DNA from: Streptococcus sanguinis
GTDB lineage: Bacteria; Bacillota; Bacilli; Lactobacillales; Streptococcaceae
Length of the DNA: 64,000 nt
Assembly (NCBI RefSeq): GCF_900635155.1
Contig: NZ_LR134002.1
Span: 620,001-684,000 of the forward strand
Direction: 5' to 3'
A program made the translations under genes and the position numbers. This document shows, one piece after another, positions 26,431-34,941 of this stretch. Under the pieces are notes generated by a model. That model did no database searches. It was not told the origin of the DNA and saw nothing but the letters and a program-made list of their open reading frames with translations. The stretch's first letter is position 1, and every line of letters begins with the position of its first letter.

Positions 26431-27606
26431 ATGGTCTTTAGTGTCAAAACCTTTAACAATATCAATCAAATCGGGCTCAAGGAGCTTGGCAATGCTTTTC
26501 AGATTGACGGAGACAAGTCTGACAATCCAGATGCTTATATCCTGCGCAGTCAAAACCTGCATGGACAAGATTTTCCAAGCAAGCTCAAAGCCATTGCGCG
26601 GGCAGGTGCAGGAACCAATAATATTCCTGTCGACCAGGCAACGGCTCAGGGAATTGTGGTCTTCAACACGCCAGGAGCTAATGCCAATGCGGTGAAAGAA
26701 GCGGTCTTGGCTTCCATTCTCCTTTCTGCGCGTGACTATATCGCAGCTAACAGCTGGGCTAATGGACTTTCTGGTGATGATGTTCCCAAGCAAGTGGAAG
26801 CTGGTAAGAAGCAGTTTGCTGGGACAGAGATTTCAGAGAAGACTTTGGGAGTCATTGGGCTGGGAGCCATCGGCGGCCGTATTGCCAACGATGCCTATCG
26901 TCTGGGAATGAACGTCCTTGGCTATGATCCTTATGTATCCATTGAAACAGCTTGGAATATCTCTAGCCATGTCAAGCGGGTAGCAGATATCAAGGAAATC
27001 TTTGAGAAGAGTGACTATATCACTATCCATGTGCCCCTGACTGAGGATACACGTGCTACTTTCGATCAGGAGGCTTTTGGTCTCATGCAAAAGGGAACAA
27101 CCCTTATCAACTTTGCCCGTGGCGAGCTGGTGGACAATGCTGCCCTCTTTGATGCCTTAGAAGCTGGTGTAGTCAAGCGCTATATCACAGACTTTGGTGT
27201 AGAAGAACTGCTCCGTCATCCACAGATTACTGTCTTTCCGCATCTGGGCGGCTCGACCGAAGAAGCTGAGCTAAACTGTGCTATTATGGCTGGGAAAACT
27301 ATCCGCCGCTTCATGGAAACGGGGGAAATTATCAACTCTGTGAATTTCCCTAATGTCCGTCAGGCTCTCTCAGCACCTTATCGGATTACCCTGATTAACA
27401 AAAATGTACCGAATATTGTGGCTCGGATTTCAACAGCGGTCAGTGATTTAAATATCAATATCGACAATATCATCAATCGCTCCAAAGGCGATTATGCCTA
27501 TACTTTGTTGGATCTGGATGAGTCGGACGAAAGCAAGATTCAGGAGCTGGTTGATAGATTTGAGAATAGTGACAATATTGTGCGAGTGCGTTTAATTAAA
27601 AAATAA
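26431..27606 (+). CDS. serA: D-3-phosphoglycerate dehydrogenase
   Basis: First step of serine synthesis, oxidising 3-phosphoglycerate with NAD. 391 residues. NAD-binding GLGAIGGRIANDAYRLG, catalytic Arg/Glu/His region (INFARGELVDNAALFDAL and FPHLGGSTEEAE) and a C-terminal ACT domain (about 320-391, starting TLINKNVPNIVARIS), which in many members binds serine for feedback control. The intermediate allosteric domain of long SerA forms is absent. Operon with serC. Confidence 0.95.
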   Translation: MVFSVKTFNNINQIGLKELGNAFQIDGDKSDNPDAYILRSQNLHGQDFPSKLKAIARAGAGTNNIPVDQATAQGIVVFNTPGANANAVKEAVLASILLSARDYIAANSWANGLSGDDVPKQVEAGKKQFAGTEISEKTLGVIGLGAIGGRIANDAYRLGMNVLGYDPYVSIETAWNISSHVKRVADIKEIFEKSDYITIHVPLTEDTRATFDQEAFGLMQKGTTLINFARGELVDNAALFDALEAGVVKRYITDFGVEELLRHPQITVFPHLGGSTEEAELNCAIMAGKTIRRFMETGEIINSVNFPNVRQALSAPYRITLINKNVPNIVARISTAVSDLNINIDNIINRSKGDYAYTLLDLDESDESKIQELVDRFENSDNIVRVRLIKK

Positions 27607-27629
27607 TCGAAAAATAGAGGTGTTTCTTT

Positions 27630-27656
27630 ATGGAATGCGTCTGTACCAGCCGATGA
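27630..27656 (+). CDS. Possible 8-codon leader peptide with two cysteines
   Basis: ATG at 27630 opens an ORF encoding MECVCTSR, seven bases after AGAGGTG. The last codons are the left arm of a terminator hairpin (27648-27680). The layout resembles a cysteine-responsive attenuator, but the next gene also has its own promoter further down, so this may be chance. Confidence 0.25.
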   Translation: MECVCTSR

Positions 27657-27680
27657 GCCGTTCGCTTGTCGGCTTTTTCT
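27648..27680 (+). terminator. Terminator after serA
   Basis: AGCCGA (27648-27653) pairs with TCGGCT (27669-27674), followed by TTTTTCT. The loop is about 15 bases and has little further pairing. Confidence 0.6.
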
Positions 27681-27693
27681 AATGAGTCTCGGC

Positions 27694-27723
27694 TTGACAA
27701 GAAGGAGCTAGCTGGGCTATCAT
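27694..27723 (+). promoter_or_regulatory. Promoter of the ArsC-like gene
   Basis: TTGACA (27694-27699), 18 bases, TATCAT (27718-27723). Confidence 0.6.
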
Positions 27724-27741
27724 AGGGACGGAGGAAAAACA

Positions 27742-28095
27742 ATGTTACAATTTATCGAATACCCCAAATGCTCTACCTGCCGCAAGGCCAAGGCTGAGCT
27801 CAATCAATTAGGAGTGGACTTTGAAGAGGTGGATATTGTCCAAAATACACCTAGCCGGGACCAGCTCCTAGACTGGATCCAGAACTCGGACTTTGAGCTC
27901 AAGGCCTTTTTCAATACTAGCGGTCTCAAATACCGTGAGCTGGGTCTAAAAGAAAAAGTTCTGCATTTGTCTGCTCAGGAAGCTGCAGATTTACTGGCTA
28001 CAGACGGCATGCTGATTAAAAGACCGCTTCTGGTTCGAGATAACCAAATCTTGCAGATTGGCTACCGGAAGGCGTATGAAGAGTTAGGTTTGTAA
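27742..28095 (+). CDS. ArsC/Spx-family thioredoxin-fold protein
   Basis: 117 residues. The opening FIEYPKCSTCRKAKAEL carries a CXXC, and the C-terminal IKRPLLV block matches the ArsC/Spx/YffB group. Unlike classical glutaredoxin-coupled ArsC, the family in streptococci also includes Spx transcription factors; the lack of a typical Spx C-terminus and the presence of the RPLLV motif favour an ArsC/YffB-like reductase of unknown substrate. Single gene with its own promoter and a GGAGG ribosome binding site. Confidence 0.8.
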   Translation: MLQFIEYPKCSTCRKAKAELNQLGVDFEEVDIVQNTPSRDQLLDWIQNSDFELKAFFNTSGLKYRELGLKEKVLHLSAQEAADLLATDGMLIKRPLLVRDNQILQIGYRKAYEELGL

Positions 28096-28130
28096 AGTAT
28101 TAAGAACAGCTGCATTCTCAATCATGATTT

Positions 28131-28159
28131 TTGGATGCTTCTTCTTTTCATGATATAAT
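28131..28159 (+). promoter_or_regulatory. nth promoter
   Basis: TTGGAT (28131-28136), 17 bases, extended TGATATAAT ending 28159. Confidence 0.65.
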
Positions 28160-28189
28160 AAATCTATCTCAATCTTAGAAAGAAGAATC

Positions 28190-28819
28190 ATGGTTTTATC
28201 AAAAAAACGGGCTCGACATGTCATTGAAGAGATTATTGCCCTCTTTCCTGATGCCAAGCCCAGTCTGGATTTTCGCAATCACTTTGAGCTTTTGGTAGCG
28301 GTCATGCTGTCGGCTCAGACGACAGATGCTGCGGTCAATAAGGCAACGCCGGCTTTATTTGAAGCCTATCCAAGTCCTCAAGACATGGCTGCGGCTGGTG
28401 AAGCAGACATTGCTAAATACATCTCCCGCCTAGGGCTCTATCGCAACAAGGCCAAGTTTTTGAAGAAATGCGCCCAGCAACTTTTGGACGATTTTGATGG
28501 CCAAGTCCCGCAAACGCGAGCTGAGTTGGAAAGTCTGGCAGGTGTCGGTCGCAAGACGGCCAATGTAGTTATGAGTGTTGGCTTTGGTATTCCAGCCTTT
28601 GCTGTCGATACCCATGTGGAGCGCATCTGCAAACACCATGATATCGTTAAAAAGTCAGCAACGCCACTAGAAGTAGAAAAGCGAGTTATGGATGTCCTTC
28701 CACCGGAACGTTGGCTGCCTGCCCATCAGGCTATGATATACTTTGGCCGAGCCATCTGCCATCCCAAAAATCCCGAGTGCGATCACTATCCACAACTCTA
28801 TAACTTTAAAGACATTTAA
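28190..28819 (+). CDS. nth: Endonuclease III (DNA glycosylase/AP lyase)
   Basis: 209 residues. Base-excision repair enzyme for oxidised pyrimidines. The helix-hairpin-helix LAGVGRKTANVV with the catalytic lysine and the conserved aspartate in AFAVDTHVERI are present. The 4Fe-4S cluster loop is degenerate: after AICHPKNPEC the expected third cysteine is Tyr and the fourth is missing (DHYPQLYNF), so the cluster is probably not made. This may be a streptococcal lineage trait. Shares a terminator region with the convergent VOC gene. Confidence 0.9.
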   Translation: MVLSKKRARHVIEEIIALFPDAKPSLDFRNHFELLVAVMLSAQTTDAAVNKATPALFEAYPSPQDMAAAGEADIAKYISRLGLYRNKAKFLKKCAQQLLDDFDGQVPQTRAELESLAGVGRKTANVVMSVGFGIPAFAVDTHVERICKHHDIVKKSATPLEVEKRVMDVLPPERWLPAHQAMIYFGRAICHPKNPECDHYPQLYNFKDI

Positions 28820-28847
28820 AAAGCGAGGTCTGATGACTTCGCTTTCT
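28817..28847. terminator. Terminator between nth and the VOC gene
   Basis: AAAGCGAGGTC/GACTTCGCTTT hairpin, with T-rich and A-rich flanks usable in both directions. Confidence 0.65.
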
Positions 28848-29233
28848 TACTCACTAAATCTTAAAAAATAACCATCTGGATCCAAAATCGCAAATTCATG
28901 AGGGTAAATAAAGCTATCTCCCACTCGAAATTCTCTTTTTGTCAGGGGACGATGGATGGGATAGTCAGCTTCCAGCAGTTTTTGGTGGAGCTGAGGAACA
29001 TCCTCAATGCCAAAGGAAATATTGATACCGCGCCCGAAAGGATAGGTTAGTTGGGCTAATTCTTCTGCGCTGCCTTCTTCTAGCATAAGTTGGCAGTCTT
29101 CAAGTGAGAGGAAGAGAAATTTCTCCTCTGGACGCTCGTATTCGACAGAGAATCCCAGCAAGTTGCAGTAGAAGTGGCGTGATTTTTCGATGTCAGATAC
29201 CACAAATTCAGGAATGACAGCTTGATAGTCCAT
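28847..29233 (-). CDS. VOC-family (glyoxalase/bleomycin-resistance fold) protein
   Basis: 128 residues, a full betaalphabetabetabeta pair as in VOC proteins: IPEFVVSDIEKSRHFYCNLL at the N-terminus and FAILDPDGYFLRFSE at the C-terminus, the second resembling the metal-ligand Glu strand. Substrate unknown; antibiotic-binding and metabolic members cannot be told apart here. The ribosome binding site AAGGAG overlaps the stop region of exoA 11 bases upstream, so the two form a minus-strand operon. Confidence 0.75.
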   Translation of the reverse strand: MDYQAVIPEFVVSDIEKSRHFYCNLLGFSVEYERPEEKFLFLSLEDCQLMLEEGSAEELAQLTYPFGRGINISFGIEDVPQLHQKLLEADYPIHRPLTKREFRVGDSFIYPHEFAILDPDGYFLRFSE

Positions 29234-29244
29234 TCGTTTTCTCC

Positions 29245-30072
29245 TTAGAGTTCAATCTCCATGACAATGGGTGTGTGGTCTTGGCGCGCACCGGAGTCAA
29301 TCATATCAGACTTGGTCACTTTGTCAGCCACACGGTTGCTGGTCAGCCAGTAGTCGATTCTCCAGCCTGTGTTGTTGATTTTAGAAGTTTTGCTACGTTG
29401 CGCCCACCAAGTGTATTGGTCAGGGATATCGCCGTGTAAGTGGCGGAAGGTGTCGGTGAAGCCTTTAGCCAGCAGGTTGGTGAAGCCAGCACGTTCTTCG
29501 TCAGTAAAGCCTGGTGAACGGCGGTTGCTTGCTGGATTGGCCAAGTCGATTTCCTTGTGGGCCACATTGTAGTCGCCAGTAGCGAGAACTGGTTTTTGTT
29601 CATCTAGTCTTGCCAAGTATTCAGCGTATTTGGCATCCCAGACTTGACGGTCATCCAAGCGTTTGAGGCCATCGCCAGCATTGGGCGTATAAACTTGAGT
29701 GACAAAGAAACCATCAAATTCCAGCGTAATGATGCGGCCTTCAACATCCATGGTTGATGGAGCGCCGATTTCTGGGAAGGTTATGGTTGGCGTCAGTTCT
29801 TTTTTGTAGAGAAACATGGTTCCGGCATAGCCCTTACGAGCTGGCTCTTGGGAAGAGCGCCAGGTGTTTTCATATTCTGGGAAAAGATTTGTCAAAATCT
29901 CCAGGTGCTTTTTAGTCGGACCTGTTGCAGACAGTTTTGTTTCCTGAATGGCGATAATATCTGCATTTTCTGCTTGCAAGGTTTGAAGGACTGCTTGAGA
30001 GAGCTGAGCTCGGGCAGAATCACTGGTTAATGCGGCGTTGAGAGAATCAATGTTCCAAGAGATGAGTTTCAT
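29245..30072 (-). CDS. exoA: Exodeoxyribonuclease III / AP endonuclease
   Basis: 275 residues from the ATG at 30072, chosen because MKLISWNIDSLNAAL is the usual N-terminus and AAAGGAA precedes it; upstream in-frame codons have no such support. Motifs of the endonuclease/exonuclease/phosphatase fold: IIAIQETKLS, QVYTPNAGDG, ATGDYNVAHKEIDL and RQDHTPIVMEI. Repairs abasic sites in base-excision repair, a pathway shared with nearby nth. Confidence 0.95.
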   Translation of the reverse strand: MKLISWNIDSLNAALTSDSARAQLSQAVLQTLQAENADIIAIQETKLSATGPTKKHLEILTNLFPEYENTWRSSQEPARKGYAGTMFLYKKELTPTITFPEIGAPSTMDVEGRIITLEFDGFFVTQVYTPNAGDGLKRLDDRQVWDAKYAEYLARLDEQKPVLATGDYNVAHKEIDLANPASNRRSPGFTDEERAGFTNLLAKGFTDTFRHLHGDIPDQYTWWAQRSKTSKINNTGWRIDYWLTSNRVADKVTKSDMIDSGARQDHTPIVMEIEL

Positions 30073-30156
30073 AAAATTTCCTTTTCTAGTAAAATTTACT
30101 GAGTTTATTATAACAAAATTTAGGAATGATTTATAGCAAAGTGATTGTAAGAAAGC

Positions 30157-30185
30157 TTGAAAAATAATGAAAATTTTTCTATAAT
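30157..30185 (+). promoter_or_regulatory. Promoter of the DUF3290-DUF421 pair
   Basis: TTGAAA (30157-30162), 17 bases, TATAAT (30180-30185). Confidence 0.75.
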
Positions 30186-30213
30186 TATCCAAGAAAAATA
30201 GAGGGAAGAAACC

Positions 30214-30669
30214 ATGAAATTCTATTCTTATGATTATGTTTTGAGTCAGATCAGCCAGCAAAACTGGGTGACAGTTGCGCTTTCTGTCTTGCTGCTGCTT
30301 GTGACAGGATTTTTTGCTTTTAAGGCCTACCGCAATAAGCGTGATTCAAAATTCCGGGAACTAGCCATCATCTCTGTTTTGGCCTTGGTGGCTATGGTCT
30401 TGATTGGCATTAGCAATTTTCAGACTGACCAAGACTCTAACAACCAGTTTCAAACCTCTCTGCATTTTATTGAGGTCATTTCAGAAGACTTGGGTGTGGA
30501 TAAGTCGGAGGTCTATGTCAATACTTCAGCCGCAACTGATGGAGCGATTTTGAAAGTCGGAAAGAACTTTTATCGGGCTATGAGCGGTAGTGAGCCGGAT
30601 AAATATTTGCTTGAAAAAATTGACTTGCATAAGACGACAGATATCGAAATAGTGGAGGTTGAAAAATGA
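30214..30669 (+). CDS. DUF3290 membrane protein
   Basis: 151 residues: two membrane segments (about 20-40 and 50-70) followed by a soluble domain with FIEVISEDLGVDKSEVYVN. This matches DUF3290, which is regularly found with a DUF421 gene in lactic acid bacteria; function unknown. Its stop overlaps the next start by four bases, so they are translationally coupled and may form a complex. Confidence 0.75.
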   Translation: MKFYSYDYVLSQISQQNWVTVALSVLLLLVTGFFAFKAYRNKRDSKFRELAIISVLALVAMVLIGISNFQTDQDSNNQFQTSLHFIEVISEDLGVDKSEVYVNTSAATDGAILKVGKNFYRAMSGSEPDKYLLEKIDLHKTTDIEIVEVEK

Positions 30670-31298
30670 CATTGAATTTTCTTGAAATCCTAATTAAGCT
30701 AGCGCTGGGGCTTTTCTCACTGGTTTTTGTCATCAATGTGACGGGAAAAGGCAATCTGGCGCCAAATTCAGCAATCGACCAGATTCAAAACTATGTCCTT
30801 GGTGGCATTATCGGTGGGGTGATTTATAATAGCTTCATTAACATTCTTCAGTATGCTGTCATTCTCATCATGTGGACCATCTTGGTCTTGACCCTAAAGT
30901 GGCTCAATAACAATGTCCGTGCGGTTAAGCATTTGATTGATGGCAAGCCGACAACGTTGATTCAGCATGGGAAATTGATTCCCGAAGCCTGCCGTTCTGT
31001 TGGTCTTTCAGCAGCAGATGTGGCTTTGAAGCTGCGCAGCCAAGGTATTTTCCAGCTCAAGCAGGTCAAACGGGCGGTTATAGAACAAAACGGCCAGCTG
31101 ATTATTGTACAGGCTGGTGAAGAGAATCCTAAATATCCCCTTATCACAGATGGTGTTGTCCAAATTGATATTCTGGAGTCTATTGATAAAACAGAAGAGT
31201 GGCTGGTGGAGAGACTGGCTAAAGACGGCTATAATGATATTTCTAATATCTTCATCGCTGAGTATGAAAGCGGCAACTTGAATGTTGTGACCTATTGA
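30666..31298 (+). CDS. DUF421 (YetF-like) membrane protein
   Basis: 210 residues: about three N-terminal membrane segments, then the conserved soluble block (KPTTLIQHGKLIPEACR, LRSQGIFQLKQVKRAVIEQN). Bacillus relatives YetF/YdfS/YdfR are membrane proteins reported to affect spore-membrane properties; no function is proven in streptococci. Four-base overlap with the DUF3290 gene; a terminator follows. Confidence 0.8.
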   Translation: MTLNFLEILIKLALGLFSLVFVINVTGKGNLAPNSAIDQIQNYVLGGIIGGVIYNSFINILQYAVILIMWTILVLTLKWLNNNVRAVKHLIDGKPTTLIQHGKLIPEACRSVGLSAADVALKLRSQGIFQLKQVKRAVIEQNGQLIIVQAGEENPKYPLITDGVVQIDILESIDKTEEWLVERLAKDGYNDISNIFIAEYESGNLNVVTY

Positions 31299-31315
31299 GA
31301 AAATCTTGCAAAGAG

Positions 31316-31347
31316 AAAGCCATTCCAGAAGCGGAATGGCTTTTGCT
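31316..31347. terminator. Terminator between the DUF421 gene and the DUF805 gene
   Basis: AAAGCCATTCC-AGAAGC-GGAATGGCTTT followed by TGCTTTATT; A-rich on the other side, so it may serve both genes. Confidence 0.8.
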
Positions 31348-31929
31348 TTATTCAAATGGACTTTGCTCGTTTTCAGGTGATGCAAAGTTTTGTTGAGGAT
31401 TAGGCTGATTTTGATAGGGGTTCTGATCAAATTGCTGTCCTGAATAATTTTGCTGATTTTGATAGGAGTTCTGACCAAATTGCTGCCCTTGATAATTTTG
31501 CTGGTTTTGATAAGAATTTTGGGCAAATTGTTGTTCTTGATAATTCTGATTGTTATAGAAATTATTAACAGCAGGTTCATATTTAGTAGGCTGGCAATAA
31601 AACACCAACAGAATTAAACGACCCACTAATGGGACTAAGTACAATAAGATAAGTGCCCAATGATAGCCACCATCCCGCAAGCGACGGACTTGAATAGCGA
31701 GAGAGGGAAGAAGAATTGCAATAAAATAGACCACAATTAGACCTGCTAAGGTGTTAGATAAGGCTCCTCCAGTCTCAGAGTTCAAAACTGTTTCAATCAC
31801 AAGAGCAATGCAAAGTATTAGAATCATTACTAAAAAATGGCAGAGAATGGGCCACCAAAAATCTGGGCGAGTTGAGCGACCGGTGAAGTCTACATAGCCC
31901 TTCCAAAATTTTTTATATGCATCAATCAT
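31348..31929 (-). CDS. DUF805 membrane protein with Gln/Asn-rich repeat tail
   Basis: 193 residues. The N-terminal DUF805 domain has YKKFWKGYVDFTGRSTRPDFWW, then four membrane segments and the family block RRLRDGGYHWALIL. After about residue 125 the protein turns into a 16-residue tandem repeat with unit close to NSYQNQQNYQGQQFGQ, about three copies, ending in PENEQSPFE. The tail is probably disordered and on one side of the membrane. DUF805 function is unknown. Ribosome binding site AAAGGAA. Confidence 0.8.
   Translation of the reverse strand: MIDAYKKFWKGYVDFTGRSTRPDFWWPILCHFLVMILILCIALVIETVLNSETGGALSNTLAGLIVVYFIAILLPSLAIQVRRLRDGGYHWALILLYLVPLVGRLILLVFYCQPTKYEPAVNNFYNNQNYQEQQFAQNSYQNQQNYQGQQFGQNSYQNQQNYSGQQFDQNPYQNQPNPQQNFASPENEQSPFE
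31405..31560 (-). repeat. Coding tandem repeat, 48-base unit
   Basis: About three imperfect 48-base units within the DUF805 gene, encoding the Gln/Asn/Tyr repeat. Such arrays may change copy number by slippage or recombination. Confidence 0.7.
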
Positions 31930-32041
31930 ATTAAAATTCCTTTTATTATTTTTTTATTTAGTGTACTATATTTGCCCTATGATTGCAAGTTTTCAGAAAA
32001 TACTAGGTATTATACTAGGTGTTTTAATGTAATATTGCAAG

Positions 32042-32069
32042 ATAAAAACCAACCCGTTTGGATTGGTCC
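32042..32069 (-). terminator. Terminator of the second DUF805 gene
   Basis: On the minus strand ACCAATCC-AAAC-GGGTTGGT followed by TTTTATC. Confidence 0.75.
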
Positions 32070-32099
32070 TACCATTAGAAAGTGATGAAACTTGATTTT

Positions 32100-32426
32100 T
32101 TAGTATTCTGAGGGTTGACAGAGGAAGAAAAGTAGAATGAAATTACCAATAACTGGAATAAAAGACACGAAGATAAAAGCCCAATGGTAACCAGCATCTC
32201 TCAGACGGCGAATAGACAGAGATAGATTAGGAATGATATTAAAGAAACCATAAATCTGAATTAGCGATAGAAGAGGAGCTGCATCCTCTCCAACCGTAAG
32301 TAAGAAAATTATAGATAAGATAGTTATCAACATATTGGCAAATATAGCCCACCAATAATCTGGGCGATCTGACCGCCCGGCGAAGTCAAAAGCTCTCCGC
32401 CAAAAATCAAGATATGCATAAATCAT
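32100..32426 (-). CDS. DUF805 membrane protein, short form
   Basis: 108 residues: YLDFWRRAFDFAGRSDRPDYWW, then hydrophobic segments and RRLRDAGYHWAFIF. It is a paralogue of the preceding DUF805 gene without the repeat tail, ending at CQPSEY. Same strand, with its own AGGAG ribosome binding site and about 170 bases from the paralogue, suggesting tandem duplication. Function unknown. Confidence 0.8.
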   Translation of the reverse strand: MIYAYLDFWRRAFDFAGRSDRPDYWWAIFANMLITILSIIFLLTVGEDAAPLLSLIQIYGFFNIIPNLSLSIRRLRDAGYHWAFIFVSFIPVIGNFILLFFLCQPSEY

Positions 32427-32555
32427 AATAATCTCCTAATTAATTTATTTATCTTATTATATTATAAATCACTAAATATTGCAATTTAATTTTTGTTTTT
32501 AGCAGTACATCCCTCTTCACCCTCGTTGAGCAGATACATCTAAGTTGGCAATCCA

Positions 32556-32670
32556 TTGTTTTATTTTTCAAATGGTGATAAAATAAAGTGTTGAAGTTTG
32601 CGGTTTATCTGCGTGATAAATGGCAATTTCCGAATAAAAAGAGGTCTCATTTGCCTCCTAAGGAGAAATC
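32556..32670 (+). promoter_or_regulatory. metG promoter and structured leader
   Basis: TTGTTT (32556-32561), 17 bases, extended TGATAAAAT ending 32584. The roughly 80-base leader contains a TTTATC/GATAAA hairpin (about 32605-32622). Near the start, GAGG (32641-32644), CCTCC (32654-32658) and the ribosome binding site GGAG (32662-32665) form competing short pairings. Too short for a T-box. Confidence 0.5.
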
Positions 32671-34665
32671 ATGTCTGAAAAGAACTTTTATATTACAACC
32701 CCTATTTACTATCCGAGCGGTAAGCTCCACATCGGTTCTGCCTATACGACCATTGCTTGTGATGTTCTGGCTCGTTACAAGCGTCTCATGGGCTACGATG
32801 TTTTCTATCTGACTGGTCTTGACGAGCATGGACAGAAGATTCAGGCCAAGGCAGAGGAGGCTGGCATTAGTCCTCAAGCTTATGTCGATAGTATGGCAGT
32901 TGGGGTCAAGGAACTCTGGAAATTGTTAAACATTTCTTATGATAAATTTATCCGGACGACCGATGACTACCATGAAAAGGTTGTAGCCGATGTCTTTGAA
33001 CGCCTCTTGGCCCAAGATGATATTTACTTGGGTGAATATTCAGGTTGGTATTCGGTTTCAGATGAGGAATTCTTTACTGAAAGCCAGCTGGCAGAAGTCT
33101 TCCGTGATGAAAATGGAAAGGTAACCGGCGGAATTGCACCGTCAGGACACGAAGTGGAGTGGGTATCAGAAGAGTCTTACTTCCTCCGCCTCAGCAAGTA
33201 CCAAGACCGCTTGGTAGAATTTTTCAAATCTCATCCAGACTTTATTACGCCAGATGGTCGCCTTAATGAAATGCTGAGAAACTTCATTGAGCCAGGTCTG
33301 GAAGACTTGGCCGTATCTCGGACGACCTTTACTTGGGGCGTGCCGGTGCCATCTAATCCTAAACACGTTGTCTATGTCTGGATTGATGCTCTGCTCAACT
33401 ATGCGACTGCTCTTGGCTACGGTCAGGATGATCATGCTAACTACGATAAATTCTGGAATGGAACAGTCTTCCACATGGTGGGCAAGGACATTCTGCGTTT
33501 CCACTCTATCTACTGGCCAATCCTGCTCATGATGCTGGATATTAAGCTGCCCGACCGCTTGATTGCCCACGGTTGGTTTGTCATGAAGGATGGCAAGATG
33601 TCCAAGTCTAAGGGCAATGTGGTCTATCCTGAAATGCTGGTAGAACGCTATGGCTTGGATGCCCTGCGTTATTACCTCATGCGCAGTCTTCCGGTGGGAT
33701 CTGATGGAACATTCACACCTGAGGACTATGTGGGTCGTATCAACTATGAGTTAGCTAATGACCTAGGCAACTTGCTCAACCGTACGGTTTCTATGATTAA
33801 CAAGTACTTTGACGGTCAGGTGCCAGCCTATGAAGAAAATGTGACAGACTTTGACGGAGCTCTGGCTCAGGTGGCATCTGAATCCATCTCTGACTACTAC
33901 AAACACATGGATGCAGTTGACTACCCACGTGCCCTGGAAGCAGTCTGGACGCTCATCTCCCGCACTAATAAATATATTGATGAAACAGCTCCCTGGGTTC
34001 TGGCTAAGGATGATTCCAAGGTCAAAGAACTGGCAGCAGTTATGAGCCATTTGGCAGCTAGCCTCCGTGTTGTTGCCCACATGATTGAGCCTTTCATGAT
34101 GGAAACCAGCAAGGCTGTCCTTAGCCAACTTGGCTTGCCTCAAGCGGATTCACTGGAAAACCTAGCAATTGACCAGCTCCCAGCAGGTCTGACAGTTGTA
34201 GGGGAAGGAACACCAATCTTCCCGCGTCTGGATATGGAAGAAGAAATTGCCTATATCAAAGAACAAATGGAAGGCAACAAACCTACGGTTGAAAAAGAAT
34301 GGAATCCAGAAGAAGTCGAGCTCAAACTCAACCGCAAGGAAATCAAATTTGATGATTTCGATAAGGTGGAAATTCGTGTCGCAGAAGTCAAAGAGGTTTC
34401 TAAAGTTGAAGGCTCGGATAAGCTTCTTCAGTTCCGCTTGGATGCAGGAGACGGTGAGGACCGCCAAATCCTCTCTGGTATTGCTAGATACTATCCAAAC
34501 GAGCAAGAACTGGTCGGTAAGAAAGTCCAAATCGTAGCCAACCTCAAACCACGTAAAATGATGGGCCGCATCAGCCAAGGTATGATTCTATCAGCCGAGC
34601 ACGGCGACCAACTGACTCTCCTTACTGTGGACGAGAAAGTCCCCAATGGAAGTTTGATTGGATAA
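32671..34665 (+). CDS. metG: Methionyl-tRNA synthetase
   Basis: Class I synthetase, 664 residues. HIGH-like motif in [20 protein letters not shown] in [10 protein letters not shown], anticodon-binding helical domain in the middle, and a C-terminal EMAP/Trbp111-type tRNA-binding domain (about 560-664, starting [14 protein letters not shown]) that dimerises the enzyme. Single gene with a promoter, short leader and strong terminator. Confidence 0.97.
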   Translation: MSEKNFYITTPIYYPSGKLHIGSAYTTIACDVLARYKRLMGYDVFYLTGLDEHGQKIQAKAEEAGISPQAYVDSMAVGVKELWKLLNISYDKFIRTTDDYHEKVVADVFERLLAQDDIYLGEYSGWYSVSDEEFFTESQLAEVFRDENGKVTGGIAPSGHEVEWVSEESYFLRLSKYQDRLVEFFKSHPDFITPDGRLNEMLRNFIEPGLEDLAVSRTTFTWGVPVPSNPKHVVYVWIDALLNYATALGYGQDDHANYDKFWNGTVFHMVGKDILRFHSIYWPILLMMLDIKLPDRLIAHGWFVMKDGKMSKSKGNVVYPEMLVERYGLDALRYYLMRSLPVGSDGTFTPEDYVGRINYELANDLGNLLNRTVSMINKYFDGQVPAYEENVTDFDGALAQVASESISDYYKHMDAVDYPRALEAVWTLISRTNKYIDETAPWVLAKDDSKVKELAAVMSHLAASLRVVAHMIEPFMMETSKAVLSQLGLPQADSLENLAIDQLPAGLTVVGEGTPIFPRLDMEEEIAYIKEQMEGNKPTVEKEWNPEEVELKLNRKEIKFDDFDKVEIRVAEVKEVSKVEGSDKLLQFRLDAGDGEDRQILSGIARYYPNEQELVGKKVQIVANLKPRKMMGRISQGMILSAEHGDQLTLLTVDEKVPNGSLIG

Positions 34666-34684
34666 CAATCTTTGATCTAATGAC

Positions 34685-34717
34685 AATCCCCCAGCAAGAG
34701 GTTGCTGGGGGATTTTT
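34685..34717 (+). terminator. Strong terminator after metG
   Basis: CCCCCAGCAA-GAGG-TTGCTGGGGG followed by ATTTTT. Confidence 0.9.
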
Positions 34718-34743
34718 GATGTAAATATTCTCTTTGAAACCGC

Positions 34744-34772
34744 TTAACAAAAGGTATATATATTTATATAAT
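34744..34772 (+). promoter_or_regulatory. Promoter of the small membrane gene pair
   Basis: TTAACA (34744-34749), 17 bases, TATAAT (34767-34772). Confidence 0.7.
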
Positions 34773-34802
34773 TTTTATTGAAAAAGTTTTAGGAGTTATA
34801 TT

Positions 34803-34937
34803 ATGAAAATAGTAAAAATTGCATCACTTGTTTTGTTGTTGCTTTTAATTGTCATTCTCTTTCCGCTGAATCCTTATTTAGCAGCTTTTCTAGCTATTAT
34901 TAGCCTTGGAACAGCATTTTTGATTCGGAGGAAGTAG
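34803..34937 (+). CDS. 44-residue hydrophobic membrane peptide
   Basis: ATG at 34803 follows AGGAG by seven bases and a consensus promoter. The product begins MKIVKIASLVLLLLLIVILF and has two hydrophobic stretches with a Pro-Leu-Asn-Pro-Tyr turn between them, ending in RRK. Both this gene and the next start with MKIVK, and only four bases separate them, so they form a pair. No family recognised. Good evidence that it is translated; function unknown. Confidence 0.6.
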   Translation: MKIVKIASLVLLLLLIVILFPLNPYLAAFLAIISLGTAFLIRRK

Positions 34938-34941
34938 TATA

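Noticed and set aside
32585..32670. T-box or SAM riboswitch before metG
   Set aside because: The leader is only about 85 bases, with no T-box sequence (TGGNACCGCG-like) and no S-box core.
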